Source: Sambucus nigra | Taxonomy: Eukaryota; Streptophyta; Magnoliopsida; Dipsacales; Adoxaceae | Direction: 5' to 3' | DNA: 64,000 nucleotides | Assembly: GCA_949130495.1 (NCBI GenBank) | Contig: OX422209.1 | Coordinates: 698,103,757-698,167,756 of the forward strand | Made by a program: the position numbers and the translations under genes | The notes under the pieces: generated by a model | Database searches by the model: none | The model's input: the letters and a program-made list of their open reading frames with translations, nothing else | What the model was told of the DNA's origin: nothing | Shown: positions 10,836 to 23,226 of the stretch, piece after piece | Layout: each line of letters starts with the position of its first letter | Position numbering within the stretch: position 1 is the first letter of the stretch

Positions 10836-11212
10836 GAAGATTGGTGATTGTTGAGAAAACTGAGAGATCTCCGAAAATCAGAGATCGGCGTAAGAACTCC
10901 GTCGCCATTAACAGAGACCGTTTCTTCTTTCTCTGTGGTTTCTGCCTGAAAATATGTGTTTTTCCCCCTTTTTTTTCTTTTTCTTTTTCTTTGTTCTGAT
11001 ATAATAATAAATATAAACAAATAATAATCATATTAATACGGTTGAGTATAGTCATTTTGTTTTGTCTTGTTTTTATCACGCGGGTGGTAATTAGAGTCCG
11101 TTTGATCGTAAAGTGGGCAAAATATTAGGGTGGTTTAATAATGTGATTAAATACCAAAAAGTTTCTTAAATATTTTTTAATGAAAAATGATGTATGCATT
11201 GAAATTGAGTAT

Positions 11213-11305
11213 CGAAAAATTACCGAATGTGCTTTAAGGGTATTGTACTATGGCGTGGGTCCCGCCAAGGCACAAACCCTTAAAGCACAATTTCGATAAT
11301 TTTGG
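11213..11305. repeat. Inverted repeat (hairpin)
   Basis: gtgctttaagggt (11228-11240) is the exact reverse complement of acccttaaagcac (11277-11289), and the match extends imperfectly outward (ttaccgaat / atttcgataa). Loop about 36 bases with its own short GC-rich pairing (tggcg...cgcca). Confidence 0.6.
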
Positions 11306-11809
11306 GGTAAATTTTCTATGTGTGTATCATTACTCTTTTTTAATACACATTTACTTCAAACGTTTTATTTTGTATCAAAAAAATTCTGATTCGTTTATCT
11401 TTGAAAGTCCGCATCAGCAGCATGGTAAAGCCTTTTTGATGCAAAATAAAAAAACTTGGACTAAACGTGTATTAAAAAAAGTTCGAGAGACTAATAATAC
11501 TAGTATATATCAAATAATGTCTTGAATATTTTTTAATACGCATTTATTTCAAAAAAAATTAATTGTTTCAAAAAGTTTCTCAACATGTTGCTAGTGCGGA
11601 CTTTACAAATAAGAGAATATTGGTTAATTGGGTATTTGACGGACTTTTTGAAGAATAAAAACGGTTGTACTTACTAAGTGTTTATTAAAAAAAGTTTAAT
11701 GAACTTTTTGGTATTTGATCCTTAATAATATCAAATTTTTAGATGATTAAAATGAGATGTTTGATAGAATTGATAGTAAAAATAGCAGACACAAACAAAT
11801 TGATATATA

Positions 11810-12425
11810 AAAAGAAATGTTTTTTAACAAAAAACACAATCCGTAACAAAAACATAGTTTCTAAAAAAAGTTAACAAAAACAACTTACAACGAGAAAAAA
11901 AGTTCTTAAAAACATAGGTTTTAACAATAAATACCGTTTATAACAAGAAAAAAAAAGTTTTTTCAAGAAAAACGGTCATAACGAAAAAAAATTAAGTGTT
12001 TAAAAAAATAAAGTTTTAACACAAAATAATTTTTAGCCCAAAAGTGAAACAATTTTATCGGGAAAAAACAATTTAACAAAAAACAGTATTTGTTGAAAAT
12101 AAAATTTTAACAATAAAAAACAGTTTTGAGAAAAATAAAAGAGTTTTTTAACAAAAAACAGTTTTTAGTGAAAAAAAAATTAAAAAAATTGTTTTTAGCC
12201 CCAAAAAAAACAGTTATAATGAAAAAACGATAAAAAAAATAGTTTGGACAAAAACAGAATAGTTTTTTTATTGGAAAATCATTTTTTAATGAAAAAAAAA
12301 ATATAAAAACAATTTTACACAAAAAACAGTTTTTAGTGAAAATGGATTTTTTTTTTTTTAAACAATTATAACGAAGAATGAAAAAATATTTAAAAACATT
12401 TTTTAACAAAATAAAAAAAAATAAT
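11810..12425. repeat. Degenerate minisatellite of A/T-rich units
   Basis: Many diverged copies of a unit near 'aacaaaaaacagttttta' with variable spacing. Open frames here on either strand are Phe/Lys-rich by-products of composition and are not genes. Confidence 0.7.
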
Positions 12426-12649
12426 CAAGAAAAATAATTTTCATAGGGATAGCTAATCTATGGAAAAACTTTGTCATTTTATATATGTAAGCAAAATTTG
12501 CCCACAAAATTTAACCATATATGTGGACATGATATTCATGCAAAATTTATCATGAAAAATAAGGCTACCAAACACACAAGATAGTGGGCAAAACCTTCAT
12601 TTACCACCATTTGCCATGACAAATGTGGGTTATCAAATGGACCGTTAGA

Positions 12650-15600
12650 GATTGAGTGATGCTATGGAGAATCAGTTTGGAATACAGGATACGTGTCCAC
12701 GAGTGGAACATATTCATCTAATGATACGAGAAAATGTGTCTAGTTTTTTAAAATTGTATCTAAAAAATGTATCTCCTTAGCATTTTCATTAGAGATTTGG
12801 AACTTCTCCATTAATTTTTCTTCGAATCTACTCAATACAGAATTAGATTTATGGCAAGTAGAATGTTGAGTTTTATTAGGGGGAGATTTTCTCAATTTCA
12901 CGTGTCATACATCCAAGTGTTTATTGTGCAATACTGGGTGAAAGTGTAATGGAGAGTAGCTAAACGCGGTAATAAAAAACTTGGACGTCAAGTTTTTTCA
13001 GTTTTAATTGAAAAGTGCATCAAATATATATTTTTGTAAATCTATAGTTTGAAAGTTGTTTTTTAAACTACATCCCTTCATACGTTAAATCTCTAGGGAC
13101 CATTTTCGTGTGTATATATATAATATCTTGCATTAGACGACAAGTTTATGCGTTACCAGGAAATCATTGTATGAGATCGCGACTTTAGTACCTGATGAAA
13201 CTCGACATTCTTAAATAGTGAGATTAACTTGAACAACAAAAGTCGGTGTTTAGGAGAGCATTTTTTGCTGAATTTCTAAAATAACAAAGAGTCATGCTCA
13301 AGAATGTTTAAACGTGACAAAATTTGTAACAAAATATTATTTTAATATGAGTTAGTTAACTATGTCTCGTGAGTGTTCGTTTTGCGTTATAAAAGAGATG
13401 TACACAAAATGAAATTACTTTTCAAATTTTAAACAAATTCCAATTAAAACATCATATAATTTAAGTGACGGAGTAAACCATCGTTTAAATATTAAGCTTG
13501 TTAAATAATTATACGATAAGTCATGCAAAAAGGATAAGCCAACAAATAACACTCGATGTACAAGGAAAAATCCATGGGAAAAAATCCATTAATGGGAAAC
13601 AAATCAAACCAAAAATACATTCTCGCTAGACTTGATAAAGACCTATAAGGGGGGCAACAATGTACATTCGTTTTTCATTACTATCACAAATCATTTTTCC
13701 CACCAAATAGATAGAGGAGAACTATACAACATATGTGAGCTACCCAGCATCGTAATGTCTTGGTCATCGATCAACCGGGGTACCCTTGAACTAGATGAGT
13801 CAGTCATGTCTTCTTTAAAGATAGAAGATCTTTTTATTCCAAACAAAGGAACCACAATGAGCTGCAATGATAATAAACTCTCCTAGAAACATAAACCGCA
13901 AGTGTAGACTAAGTAAAAAAAATCCTCTTTGTTATTGATCAACCTCGAGAGTGAGGTGATAAAAAATTAAGAAGAGGGGAGTTCAAATAAGAATGGGTGA
14001 TAACATAGGGTTCTATCTCTCACAAGTGTAAAAGAATATCTTTTAAAATGTTAAAGTAAAATACATGCTTCACACACTAAAACTTCCACACTTGCAAATC
14101 AAATTTGTAATAAAAATATATAAAGAAAAAGCAAATAATTAAAAATTGAAGAAAGAAAAACCTTCCTTACACCCAACATAGTGTATATAAGGTATGTAAA
14201 GGCTAACTCTACCAATCATAAGTATTTATTCCTCCAAATAGAGGATTTAACATTATTTTTGGGGTAATCTCAAATTTGCGAGCACTAAGTCGTGCATTTG
14301 TAAAGCCTTATTGGATAGTTTGAGAGCAACTAACATTAGCGAGTTTGAAATTTTTTGTACCGTATATCAGCGAACAAGTCATAAAAAACTCTTAGGATAT
14401 CGAACCAAATTTATCCATACTATTGCGAACAACGAATAAGATCATTCATCGTAGCAAAAGCTCTTCGTAAGTGCGAACGATGGCAAATAAGGTCCCATAA
14501 ACCAAGAAAAGACTTTGTCGAAGTTTGTCAAAGTGTGCACGACATTTGAAACACTCAACGAGCAAGTAGCAAACAAATAGGCAGCAACTAAATATCAAGA
14601 TGATAACAAATAACATTACGAGAAATGAACACAGTTCGCGGGAATGAATATGACAATACTTCAAAATATTCATCAAGTCTTTTTCATATGGGTTTTATAT
14701 ATAAAATAATATTGCATATTTTGATGATAAATCTAAGATTAACACGCACAAGGTATTGGAAAACATACCAAAGTGCAAACTAATTTCTATGTTTTAATTT
14801 TATCATAATGAAATGGCCATGTTGCTTTAGGATAATTTAGCTCCAAGTTTTGAACAATTACAAAGCTTTTCAGAGCAACAAAGACTTAAATAGAATTACA
14901 TAGGTAGGAGAGAATTGTGAAAACGCTTACAATTTCCCTCATCTATTTTGTGACAAAACCAAGAATTGAAAATAAAAAATATGAAGACACATCAAAAGAA
15001 CCTATTATTAGTAACTTAATAAGCTCGATCGAAGGCATACAACAACTTTTACATGTGAAAAGCCAATGAATCTCGTGAAGATTGAACTTGAGCACATGTA
15101 ATCTTGAAAACCTATTCTCCAACCACAACGGCAAACCACGTAAACATAATAAGGCATATGAAAGACATAAATGATGTCAAATTAGATAAAGTTATGATAT
15201 ATATGGCCGTGGTATGTAAAAAATACCTCCCCCGGCTAGCATATGTCATAAATCAACCAACAAAAAAGAAAACACACCCATTATTGAAATATTTTACCTT
15301 TTATAAAAAAAAAATGGACGAATGATATGACAATCAAAGTAAAGAGGAAAAATAATTTAAGCACAAAAATTTAGAGCATTTTATAGGATAAAACCAAAGA
15401 AAGATAACTCGAATGCAAAGGAAATGAGATATAAAATTTCCATGCAATTTATCTCTTTAAAAATGATTTACAATTATATTCACGTATATTATGTACTAAA
15501 AGAAAAACTTGTTGACCAATTTTTAAAATATAGGCAATGTCATCAAACTTACTAAAAATTCGAGCTTATAACACATGTTCGTATTTAAAAGTAGATAGTT

Positions 15601-15650
15601 TTTAAAGGCTGCAACTTAATGTGATATATGAGTGGGAAAATCCTACTTAT
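12650..15650. other. AT-rich intergenic DNA, no recognised feature
   Basis: No gene, LTR or transposase motif seen on either strand. The longest open frames (13632-13886 plus, 84 codons; 14676-14446 minus, 76 codons; 15780-16076 plus lies in an LTR) show no family motif and no codon pattern suggesting selection. Confidence 0.4.
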
Positions 15651-16260
15651 TGAGATTTAACCCAAACGAAACAAACAAAATAGAAAAATCATACACACAG
15701 GTACAAATACGATATGTGCGTGGTTCGATAGTGTGCTTACGTCCATAGGTGGTTCCTCTTTGTTATTGGAAGAGTTTAAATGTTCTTGATTACATTCCCC
15801 TTTTCCCTGGGAGTTAGGTTTACATTTATATGGGAAATTGATAGAGTCTTAGGGGTGTCAATCTCCTTTACAGTTATCCCCAGCTTGGTTGGTTATATCT
15901 TTTCATGGATTTACGTAGGTCAGTTACCTTCATTGACTTTATCCTCACGGTGGAAATATTTGAACGAGTCATTGATTCACATGTCTCTTTCCCACATGTG
16001 GTGGGTTATGTCGCCTCACAATTTCCCTAAAGCTCTGTTGATGATCGAGGTCGCAAAGGTTTGTTCTAATTTTTAAAAGAATTTGTGTTGTGGTCGGAGG
16101 GAGCAAATGTAATTTATCTTGATAATGAAGAGTCATTTTGCCCATTAAATTTTGAGCTCATGCTAGTATCTTGCCCCATTTATCTGAGCGGTATGTTGAT
16201 AATTTGATAGTTTTAACTGAAGGGATGCTTACTTTTTCATCCATCATTTTAGGGAACACA
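15651..16260 (-). mobile_element. 3' LTR of element C
   Basis: The minus strand shows a TATA box (atataaat, from 15831 to 15824), a leader with cccagggaaaaggggaatg, and the U5 signature tatggacgtaagcacac and cgaaccacgcacata around 15750-15715. The same arrangement is seen in the F LTR at 3444-3812. Ends are inferred: tgagattt at 15651 on the plus strand and gggaacaca at 16252-16260. Element D is inserted about 50 bases to the right, so D separates this LTR from C's accessory ORF. Confidence 0.6.
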
Positions 16261-16312
16261 TGCCTAGTGATAGGATTTGTAGTGACTCTAGATCCAAGAC
16301 ACTAAACCCCTA

Positions 16313-17019
16313 TGTTATACCATTAATACAGTGTGATTCATAACCCAGTCAGAAAAGGACACTTGGACTCATTATTTACAAGAATGAGCTTATTTTATGT
16401 AACAATGAGATTAGGTCAATAACTAGCAGGGTCAGCCTAGGCTTTCTAATCGGCCTTAGCATCCAAGATAGCATACTTAACTTTGCCATTTGGCATTTAG
16501 GTTAACTCTGTCAAATGGCTCTGTCATAAGCATGAGTCAGATAGTGGGATGATACTATCAACACACCCACGTGTTAAAAATAAATAAATATTCCCTCAAA
16601 CTGTATGTGCACATTATAAACTTTACAATTATTCCTCCACTATCATGTAAAGTGGGTATTTGTTTAATCTATAAAGACAAGATCTCTCACACACTCTATT
16701 GGACTTGCTGGAATAGTTCGTAAATAATATACTCCCACGCCATATTAAAGGAGGCAGGGAGTAAGCCAGAAGGAACAACTAACTTAGATTACATACTCTC
16801 ATTCTATCAATTCAATACTATCTACACTTGCAACTATAGAATAGGCTCCACCTTGGGCCGAACCACCTAAATATGGATTCATTCTATTTCTCTCATCTCT
16901 CTCTATAAAGAATGTCCTATATAAGTATTCATTTGATGTACATCTCTTCATATATTATCGTTTATACTTTTATGCTCTCGCTAAGACCAAATCAGTATAC
17001 CAATTTTGAGGCGATAACA
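16313..17019 (+). mobile_element. 5' LTR of element D
   Basis: Starts tgttatacc and ends gcgataaca, followed at once by a primer site. A TATA-like tctataaaga lies near 16667-16676 and the U5 part carries aggctccaccttgggccg and aaccacc. Compared by eye with 36394-37066 it differs at many positions (roughly a quarter of the first 100 bases), so D is old. Confidence 0.85.
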
Positions 17020-17021
17020 GA

Positions 17022-17040
17022 TTGGTGTCGTCTATGGGAA
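17022..17040 (+). other. Primer-binding site of element D
   Basis: ttggtgtcgtctatgggaa, two changes from the TTGGCGCCGTCTGTGGGAA form common after Tat-lineage LTRs. Confidence 0.65.
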
Positions 17041-17323
17041 TACAACAAGCCATTCGTTATTTTCTATTATTATTAACTTCTTAAACTTGTGGATACTAAT
17101 CTCTAGTAAACTAGTAAATCGCATTTTGATTCATCTAGGTTTTGACAGGTTAGAGTTATTTCCAATCAATCATTACTCAATTTTTTTAATCCTTAAATTC
17201 GCCATAAAAGTTACTTTATCCCGCCTTAAAAACCTCTTTTCCAACACTTTTTTTGCTATAGCAACTGTAATACTCCGTTTTTGGTATTACGACACTTTAT
17301 TTTTTTTTGGAAATACTGTGAAC

Positions 17324-18345
17324 ATGGTAAAAAACCTAGAAAGCAGTCGAGTCACTGAAAGAACTCCTCCCTAAATGCCTATGGGTATGAGCGGTCTATA
17401 AAAAATCTTATCGAGCCTCGCTTGAGGCTAGGAGGCTATACAAGAGAGCGCGAAGAAATTGATGCAAAGTTTTCTAAACGGGCAAAATAAACCTAAATTG
17501 AACACAGTTACACCAACAGAATGTGAGAACTCTTATATGAGATGAGGGATGCCACCCTTAAACCCATACAAGGATAAAAGGTGGGTTCATTACAACAGAG
17601 CAACCAAAAATCCTATGAGATTGGATTAGGACTCTCAAGACAAAGGTAAGAAATCCAAGTATTCTAAATCAGACCGAGATGACGGATCTTATCATCCAGG
17701 ATCAACCTCCACTATTAGATCAGATGGATACGACGATGAACAAACCTATTCCTTGGAACATTCGAGTGTTCTAGGAATATTAAACAGAAATTATATATTT
17801 GATCGGTTTGGCCCAAGAGTAGCAAGGGTACATTAATAAGAAGAGTCAAGAGAATGTAGATATGAACCAATAAGTTCTCAGACGAGAAGGGTTGAATGCC
17901 CAGCCAGGTCAAGGATATGTGTGCAAGGATCGATAAAGGTCGAGCACCTTTTTAGGAAGAAAGTTTAGCCGAAAGGCGAGGCCGAACAGAGAAGACCGTT
18001 ACAGTAAAGGCCAAGAAAGAAAAGAAACTCTGAAAAGGATCTATTAAACACTTGAAAGACCGATTGGGAGAAATCATCAAAATAAAGAACCCTTTGTAGA
18101 GGGGATTTATTGAAGGGTCAATATTCATAGCTGTGGTAGTGGGTTATATAACCTCCATTATTTTCAAGCCCCCGGTTCCCACTTCCAAGTAAGATGGGAA
18201 ATCGGATCAACTGTTGCACCTGGAGAAGTACCAAGTTGATTCAGATATTTATTCTATCTCGGACGAGATATGATATAGGGATTTCTCCAGCATTATCACC
18301 GGGTCAGCTAAGTTCTGGTATAATAGTTTTTAGAAAGGGAAGATC
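17324..18345 (+). pseudogene. Gag remnant of element D, C-terminal part deleted
   Basis: A possible start codon lies at 17324. Most of the region has stops. At 18150-18335 the frame reads FKPPVPTSK, then DGKSDQLLHLEKYQVDSDI, and GSAKFWYNSF. This corresponds to the conserved Tat gag core (family form 'PTYDGKSDP-DHLE-Y', 'GSARVWFNSL'). Right after 'KGKI' the sequence passes directly into the RT thumb. The rest of gag, the protease and most of RT are therefore missing. Confidence 0.75.
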
Positions 18346-18703
18346 TCGACTTTTCAGTAAAGATAAGAAGGCAAATGATCACATCAATGACCTCGAAAGA
18401 ACATTTTACCAACTCAAGAAGTATCAGACGAAGCTGAATCCAGTAAAGTGTGTCTTCAGAGTCAAGAAAGGAAAGTTCCTCGACAACATAATCAGTCAAA
18501 GGGGCATAGAGACCAACCTCGATAAGATTCAGACATTGATTAATATGCATCCACTTGTGAGTAAAAAAAATTCAAATACTGACGGGACGAGTAGCCGCAC
18601 TAAACAAGTTTGTGTCAAGAACCACCGACAAATGTCTTCAATTCTCCAACGTACTCTAAAAAATTTTGAGTGGATTGAAGAATGTGACAATGCTTTTCTG
18701 TAG
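18346..18703 (+). pseudogene. RT thumb fragment of element D
   Basis: The frame reads KKANDHINDLERTFYQLKKY, then LNPVKCVFRVKKGKFL and SQRGIETNLDKIQTLI. This matches the RT region just after the YVDD motif in Tat elements. The palm and YVDD are absent because of the gag-RT deletion, so no polymerase activity is possible. Confidence 0.85.
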
Positions 18704-19135
18704 CTAAAAAAGTATCTAGGATTAACTCCTTTATTGCCAAGGCTAATTTTAGGTGAAAAAACTTTACTTATATTCGAGAGTATCAAAATCTGCAGTCAAT
18801 TCAGCATTGGTCACAAGAAGATGGAATATAAAAGGCCATATACTACACTAGTAAGGTGTACCGTGGAGTTAAAAATTGGTACCTTAGACTGGAAAAGTTA
18901 GCGTTAGATTTGATTAAAGTTATTAGAAGAATGAAACCATATTTTCAAGCTCAACGAATCGTTACAGACCTTCTTATACGACAAGCCATTCACAAGCACG
19001 TGAAACCTGGCAGACTGACGGCTTAAGCTCTTGAACTAGGAGAGTATGACATCACACATGAGACCAGAAGGACAATTAAGAGTTAGGTCGTGGCAAACTT
19101 TATAGCAGAATTTACTTAAAAGGAGAAAAGAGCCT
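18704..19135 (+). pseudogene. First RNase H domain remnant of element D
   Basis: Pieces in shifting frames: MKPYFQAQRIVTDLL-like, KHVKPGRLTA, ALELGEYDITHE and VVANFIAEFT near 18930-19115. They match the RNase H to connection region of Tat pol ('YFQAH', 'GRLAKWA-ELGEYDI', 'ALADF-AE'). Several stops. Confidence 0.75.
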
Positions 19136-19414
19136 ATCAGACTTCTTCGAAAGAGATCTCGTTTGTAAAAAAGCCTGAAAAGACTTTTATAGAAGATAAC
19201 CCTACACATAAAGTAACCGCACAGACTTCTATGGAAGATAACTCAATAGTCAAAGTAACTGAACATAATTTATGAAAGAGATATCGACTATAACAACATA
19301 TGTGCAGAATTCTATGAAAATCAACTGATCAAATCGGAGACGGACCAGAGTCATCGTCTCAATAAAATTTAAAAACTCCCAAGGTAAAGCGATAAAAAAG
19401 TTATTCAAAAATAA

Positions 19415-19860
19415 ATGATTAGTCGAAGGAAATTTAAAGAAGATCCTCTTATGTGGCAACTATTTATAAATGGTTCATCATGTGCTAACGACAGTGGAGC
19501 TGATATGATCATGAATACACCAAATGGTGTAGATGTCCTGTATGCCCTCAGACTCAACTTTGAGGCCTCTAATAACGAGGCAGAATATGAAGCGCTCATA
19601 GCAGGATTGGGACTGGCATCATTACTTGGAGTCGAGCAGTTGTCCACGTACAGTGATTCTCAACATGTAGTAAATTAAATCCTCGGAGTTTATGAGGTTA
19701 GGTAAGAATCAGTGGTTAAATACTTAGTAAAAGTAAGATCCTTACTATCAAAGTTCTCGAATATACAGATGGTCAGAATACCAAGGGCTAAAAATGCCCG
19801 AGCAGACATTCTTGCTCATCTGGCATCAGCAACAAGAGCCGAACTCAGGATAGCAGTCTT
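19415..19860 (+). pseudogene. Second (archaeal-type) RNase H of element D
   Basis: The frame from 19415 includes WQLFINGSSCANDSGADMI and then LNFEASNNEAEYEALIAGL and STYSDSQHVVN, ending at a stop at 19676-19678. Further on, RAKNARADILAHLASA appears near 19785-19830. This 'DGSS...GAG', 'ATNNEAEYEALLAGL', 'SDSQLVV' wording is the extra RNase H typical of Tat-lineage elements. The first aspartate of the usual 'VDGSS' is Asn here. Confidence 0.85.
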
Positions 19861-19939
19861 AGTGGAAATCTTATCTCAATACAGTATATAAGAAGAATAC
19901 ATCCTTGTTATGGAGTTAAACGTAAAACCATCTTAGGTA

Positions 19940-21165
19940 GATCCCATTTGTACATACTTGAAGATCGGTAAAGTGCCAGCAGATCTAAAGGAAGTAAGGA
20001 GGCTCCGCTTTAAATCAGTAAGGCATGTGCTCGAAGGAGGAGTTCTATTGAGGAGAGGATTCGCTATATCATTACTTAGATGCGTTCATCCTATTGAGGT
20101 CAATTATTTGATAAAGGTAGTACATAAGGGATCATATGGATCCCATTCAATAAGTCGATCATTGGTAAAATGAGTCGCCACCCAAGGATATTATTGGCCC
20201 ACTATGAAGGAGAATTGTGTTAATTATGCGAGAAAAAGCGATAAATGGAAAAGATATGCTGTGATACATAAGAGGCCTAGAGCTGCATTAATGCCGATCA
20301 ATTCTCTTTGGCCTTTTGTAATGTGGGGAATTGATTTGAACGACCCATTGTCGAAGACAATTGATAAATTAAATACCTGGTTGTAGTAGTCATTATTTCA
20401 CCAAGTGGGTAGAAGTTGAGTTGTTGGTCGACATGTCATATGAGAAGGTCTTCTAATTTATTTGGAAGAATATTATCTGCGAATATAGGATTCCATATGC
20501 TTTCATCGCCGGCCGTGGCACGTAATTCGATAATGATAAATTCAAAGACTACTGTGTTCAATGAGGGATTGAAAAACTACACTTTACACCATCTCATCCT
20601 TAGTGTGACGACCAAACAAAGATCACAAATAAAACCCCATTGGATAGAATGAAAACAAGATTGAATGATGCCAAGGGAAATTGGATTAACAAGTTGCACA
20701 ACGTGCTTTGTCCATACAGAATGACGTTGAGAACTGTGATAGGCAAAACTCCTTTCATGTTAGCATCAACAAGTAGGCAATAGTTCCTATTGAGGTCAGA
20801 TTAACCAGCCACGGGGTATTAAACTTATACTCTCCCAATAGCGATCCAATGAGAACACTCGACCTAAACTTGGTAGAGGAAGTTGGATAACACCAAACAC
20901 TTCGTGTCGCATCTTATCAATAGAAGACTGCTCGGTTTTATAATAAGAGGGTTAAGCCGAGCACTTAAAATGAAGGAGATTACGTGCTAAAAAAGGTCAT
21001 CTAGGAAAAGAATAAGCTGGAGCCAAATTGATATTTCATGTACAGAATATTTGCAATCGTGCGACCTGAAACTTATAAATTGAGACCTTAGAAGGCGAAT
21101 AGTTTAAGAACCAATGGAATGTAGAACATCTAAGAAAAGACTATCAGTAGTGATTACAAGCTCAG
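19940..21165 (+). pseudogene. Integrase remnant of element D
   Basis: In order: LKIGKVPADLKEVRRLRFKS, then the zinc-binding region with HKGSYGSHS and YWPTMKENCVNYARKSDKW, where both Cys of the usual 'KCDKCQ' are lost. The core follows (WGIDLNDPLS; FDNDKFKDYC; KGNWINKLHNVLCPYRMT; GKTPFMLAST) and the C-terminal part near 20870-21140. The first catalytic Asp (WGID) remains. The second sits in IAGRGT where the family has a Asp-containing 'DNG', and the catalytic Glu position reads Lys. The integrase is therefore dead. Confidence 0.8.
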
Positions 21166-22071
21166 AAAAGAAGAAAATCAATCATGTAAATAATTTTTCA
21201 TCTATTTTGTAATCACTTTTCAAAGAACAGTGAGAATCTGAAACTCTTTCTCTATATATGATGTCATGTCAAGTTTTCTTCAATTTTCATTTCCCAGCTC
21301 GTCGATTAAAGAAATGTGCAAAAAGCTCAAGTCTAAGAATTCTAAAAAATCAAATACTAACGTAACTAATCAAACAACACTTTATGAATGGCCTCATCTT
21401 GGACAAGTCATGATCAAGCAGTTTAGCTAAAAATAAGAAATCCAGTGCAGTCATATAGATGACTAATGCAATGATAGATCCCAGTACGTTTAGCTAAATT
21501 TGGAAAATCCAGTGCAGTCATATAGTTGACAAGATCGGGCAATAACTGACTAACATAAGGATAGATCCTAGTATGTTTGGATGACTCTGGAAACCAATGC
21601 TAGCACGTGTTCAAGACGATAAGATTCGTCCATACGACCAATAAGCTGGCACAAGCAATGGTATATTCTAAGTTAGGATAACTCAGGTTCGTCCAAAATT
21701 GGTAGCTAGTAAGTAAGATCGGGTCAAAAAGATCCGACCACGTGATCGTAAGAATAAACTACTGGTAGGATTGTCTCAACATTAAACAGCTAATAAGTCG
21801 ACATGGTAGGTGGAAAAATTACCACCATGAGACCATAAAACTAGAATTAACTAAGAGGTTAACAAAATTCGACCACATTTACTCGTTAATAAAATTTTTG
21901 CATAAAAAATTATTACAAATGGGGCCTAATAAGCATAGCTGAGCAAAATAAAACAGACCAAGCACGTATGTAGACAAAAAGTTTACGAAATTTAATTTAT
22001 AATCGAATGTGTTCAGAAGAAAAGAATCGAATAATCATTATAAATAAGAGTTCAGAGTAAACAAGCATTAC
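21166..22071. other. Spacer after pol in element D
   Basis: No coding similarity. Corresponds to the 3' untranslated region between pol and the antisense ORF. Holds a short tandem repeat (next entry). Confidence 0.5.
21421..21590 (+). repeat. Short tandem repeat in the 3' spacer of element D
   Basis: Two full units and the start of a third. 21421-21487 and 21488-21574 both begin gtttagctaaa, continue with atccagtgcagtcatatag and end gatagatcc-agta. The second is longer by an insertion of about 20 bases. A third start (gtttgg) follows at 21575. Confidence 0.75.
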
Positions 22072-22734
22072 TCAAGAAGCTTCACGGAAATACAAACCAA
22101 GAGACATGAGCATCCACGACCTCAGGTTTGACATGGGGAATGTTGAAAACAACAACATCGGTCCTATTAGTGTCACGAATAGCTTTGAGGTCGTACTTTG
22201 TAAAATATCATAATATCTTAACAGCGTTATTCTCTGCTTAGGCAAAAGGCTCACTAACTTTGAAAAGATGATCATTAGCCTATCAAGACTTCGTGTCTTC
22301 ACAACATCAGTGGATATTTGTTCTATCAACTGCATAATCACTTCCTCAGCTGAGATACATGCCTTTATCTTCCCAACGAGTTGATTGCCCCTCCTCCAAC
22401 TCATTACACTTATTTTTTTTATTATCCAATTCTCCCTGAAGCACTTCATTAGCATCTCTCTTCTCCTCATAGGCAACTTGATTAGCTATATCCTTCTCAT
22501 GAAGAATGGTTCCAATTATAGTACTCTGGAATAGGAAATTGTGAGGTCGACAGATAATATGGCAGAATCATAAGGCAATAAAAAAATAAAACACATGAAG
22601 AACTTATCATGTAGGCCCCATGCTAAAGAATCCTCCATAGGGTGTCAACATCCAAACCCCTGAGGAACTCAAAATCTAAGTTATGCACATAATAACCGAG
22701 CATATCTACAACATTACCCAAGTGCTGGAAGCAA

Positions 22735-23226
22735 GGTTCTAAAAAACGTTGGGCGTGACTGAGCCGTCGAGGACAAGCCTTAAGCCTTTTAAGCCCAGGC
22801 AAGCCTTAGGCGTAAAAAGGCATAACAAAGCGTTTAGGCCTTTTTAATATATTTTAATATTTTTAACTATAACAAGTCTATTAAAAATACTAAAATGGTA
22901 CATACCTTAAAATATGTCTGAATATATGCAAACTAACATACTATTTTAAATACTAAGAAAAAACACACACACAAAAAAAGAAAAATGCGCGTTTTTTGGA
23001 CGAAAGGTAGATAGATTTGGGATACCATTTGTCTTTTGATTGTTTTGAATGAGATATTGGTCCCTTCTTTTTTTAAAAGTCTTTAAAAGACGATATCGTT
23101 TCACTAAAGAGTTTTTGTTTTTTTAAAAAAAGTGCGCCTTAAGCCTTTCACCAAGAATAAGGCATAAAAGGTTTAAGGCGGGGCGTTTTTCCCAAGCCTT
23201 AAGCCTAGGCACGCATTTTAAAACAC
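22735..23226. mobile_element. GCCTAGGC-type MITE, copy 2
   Basis: The left end is ggttctaaaaaacgttgggcg; the right end reverse-complemented is tgttttaaaatgcgtgcctag. Both ends are full of 'aagccttaagcc' and 'cctaggc' words. The interior segment ttaatatattttaatat...actataacaag and 'aatatgtctgaatatatgcaaa' is found in reverse orientation in the copy at 31466-31872. No clear target duplication was seen. It interrupts the antisense ORF of D. Confidence 0.75.

Larger units (their letters stand above)
9894..10945 (-). promoter_or_regulatory. Leader and probable promoter-proximal region of the TBC gene
   Basis: Upstream of the TBC start codon (minus strand) lies about 1 kb without coding sequence. 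It contains a 230-bp triplication and GA/CT-rich runs, and ends in a CT-rich leader-like block around 10,850-10,980 with a TATA-like AT stretch beyond (near 11,000-11,020). A possible acceptor (gatatcag, near 9945 on the minus strand) suggests a leader intron. Transcription start and splice sites are inferred only. Confidence 0.3.
11096..12646. mobile_element. Candidate non-autonomous DNA element with low-complexity interior
   Basis: The left end reads tccgtttgatcgtaaa and the right end, reverse-complemented, reads ggtccatttgataaccca, an imperfect inverted terminus of a type common in plant MITEs. Both ends share 'gtgggcaaaa' and 'ggtggt' nearby. The hexamer ttagag flanks both sides, though not at exactly matching distances, so the target duplication is unproven. 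No transposase is visible. Confidence 0.3.

Noticed and set aside
10741..11079. Minus-strand frame of 112 codons in the TBC leader
   Set aside because: Spans microsatellites and CT-rich leader; no family motif; overlapping frames on both strands are equally open.
12107..12409. Phe-rich minus-strand frame of 100 codons
   Set aside because: Lies in an A/T-rich minisatellite; composition only.
13632..13886. Plus-strand frame of 84 codons in AT-rich DNA
   Set aside because: No recognised motif, no neighbouring gene structure; could not be supported as a gene.
15780..16076. Plus-strand frame of 98 codons
   Set aside because: Lies inside the minus-oriented LTR of element C.
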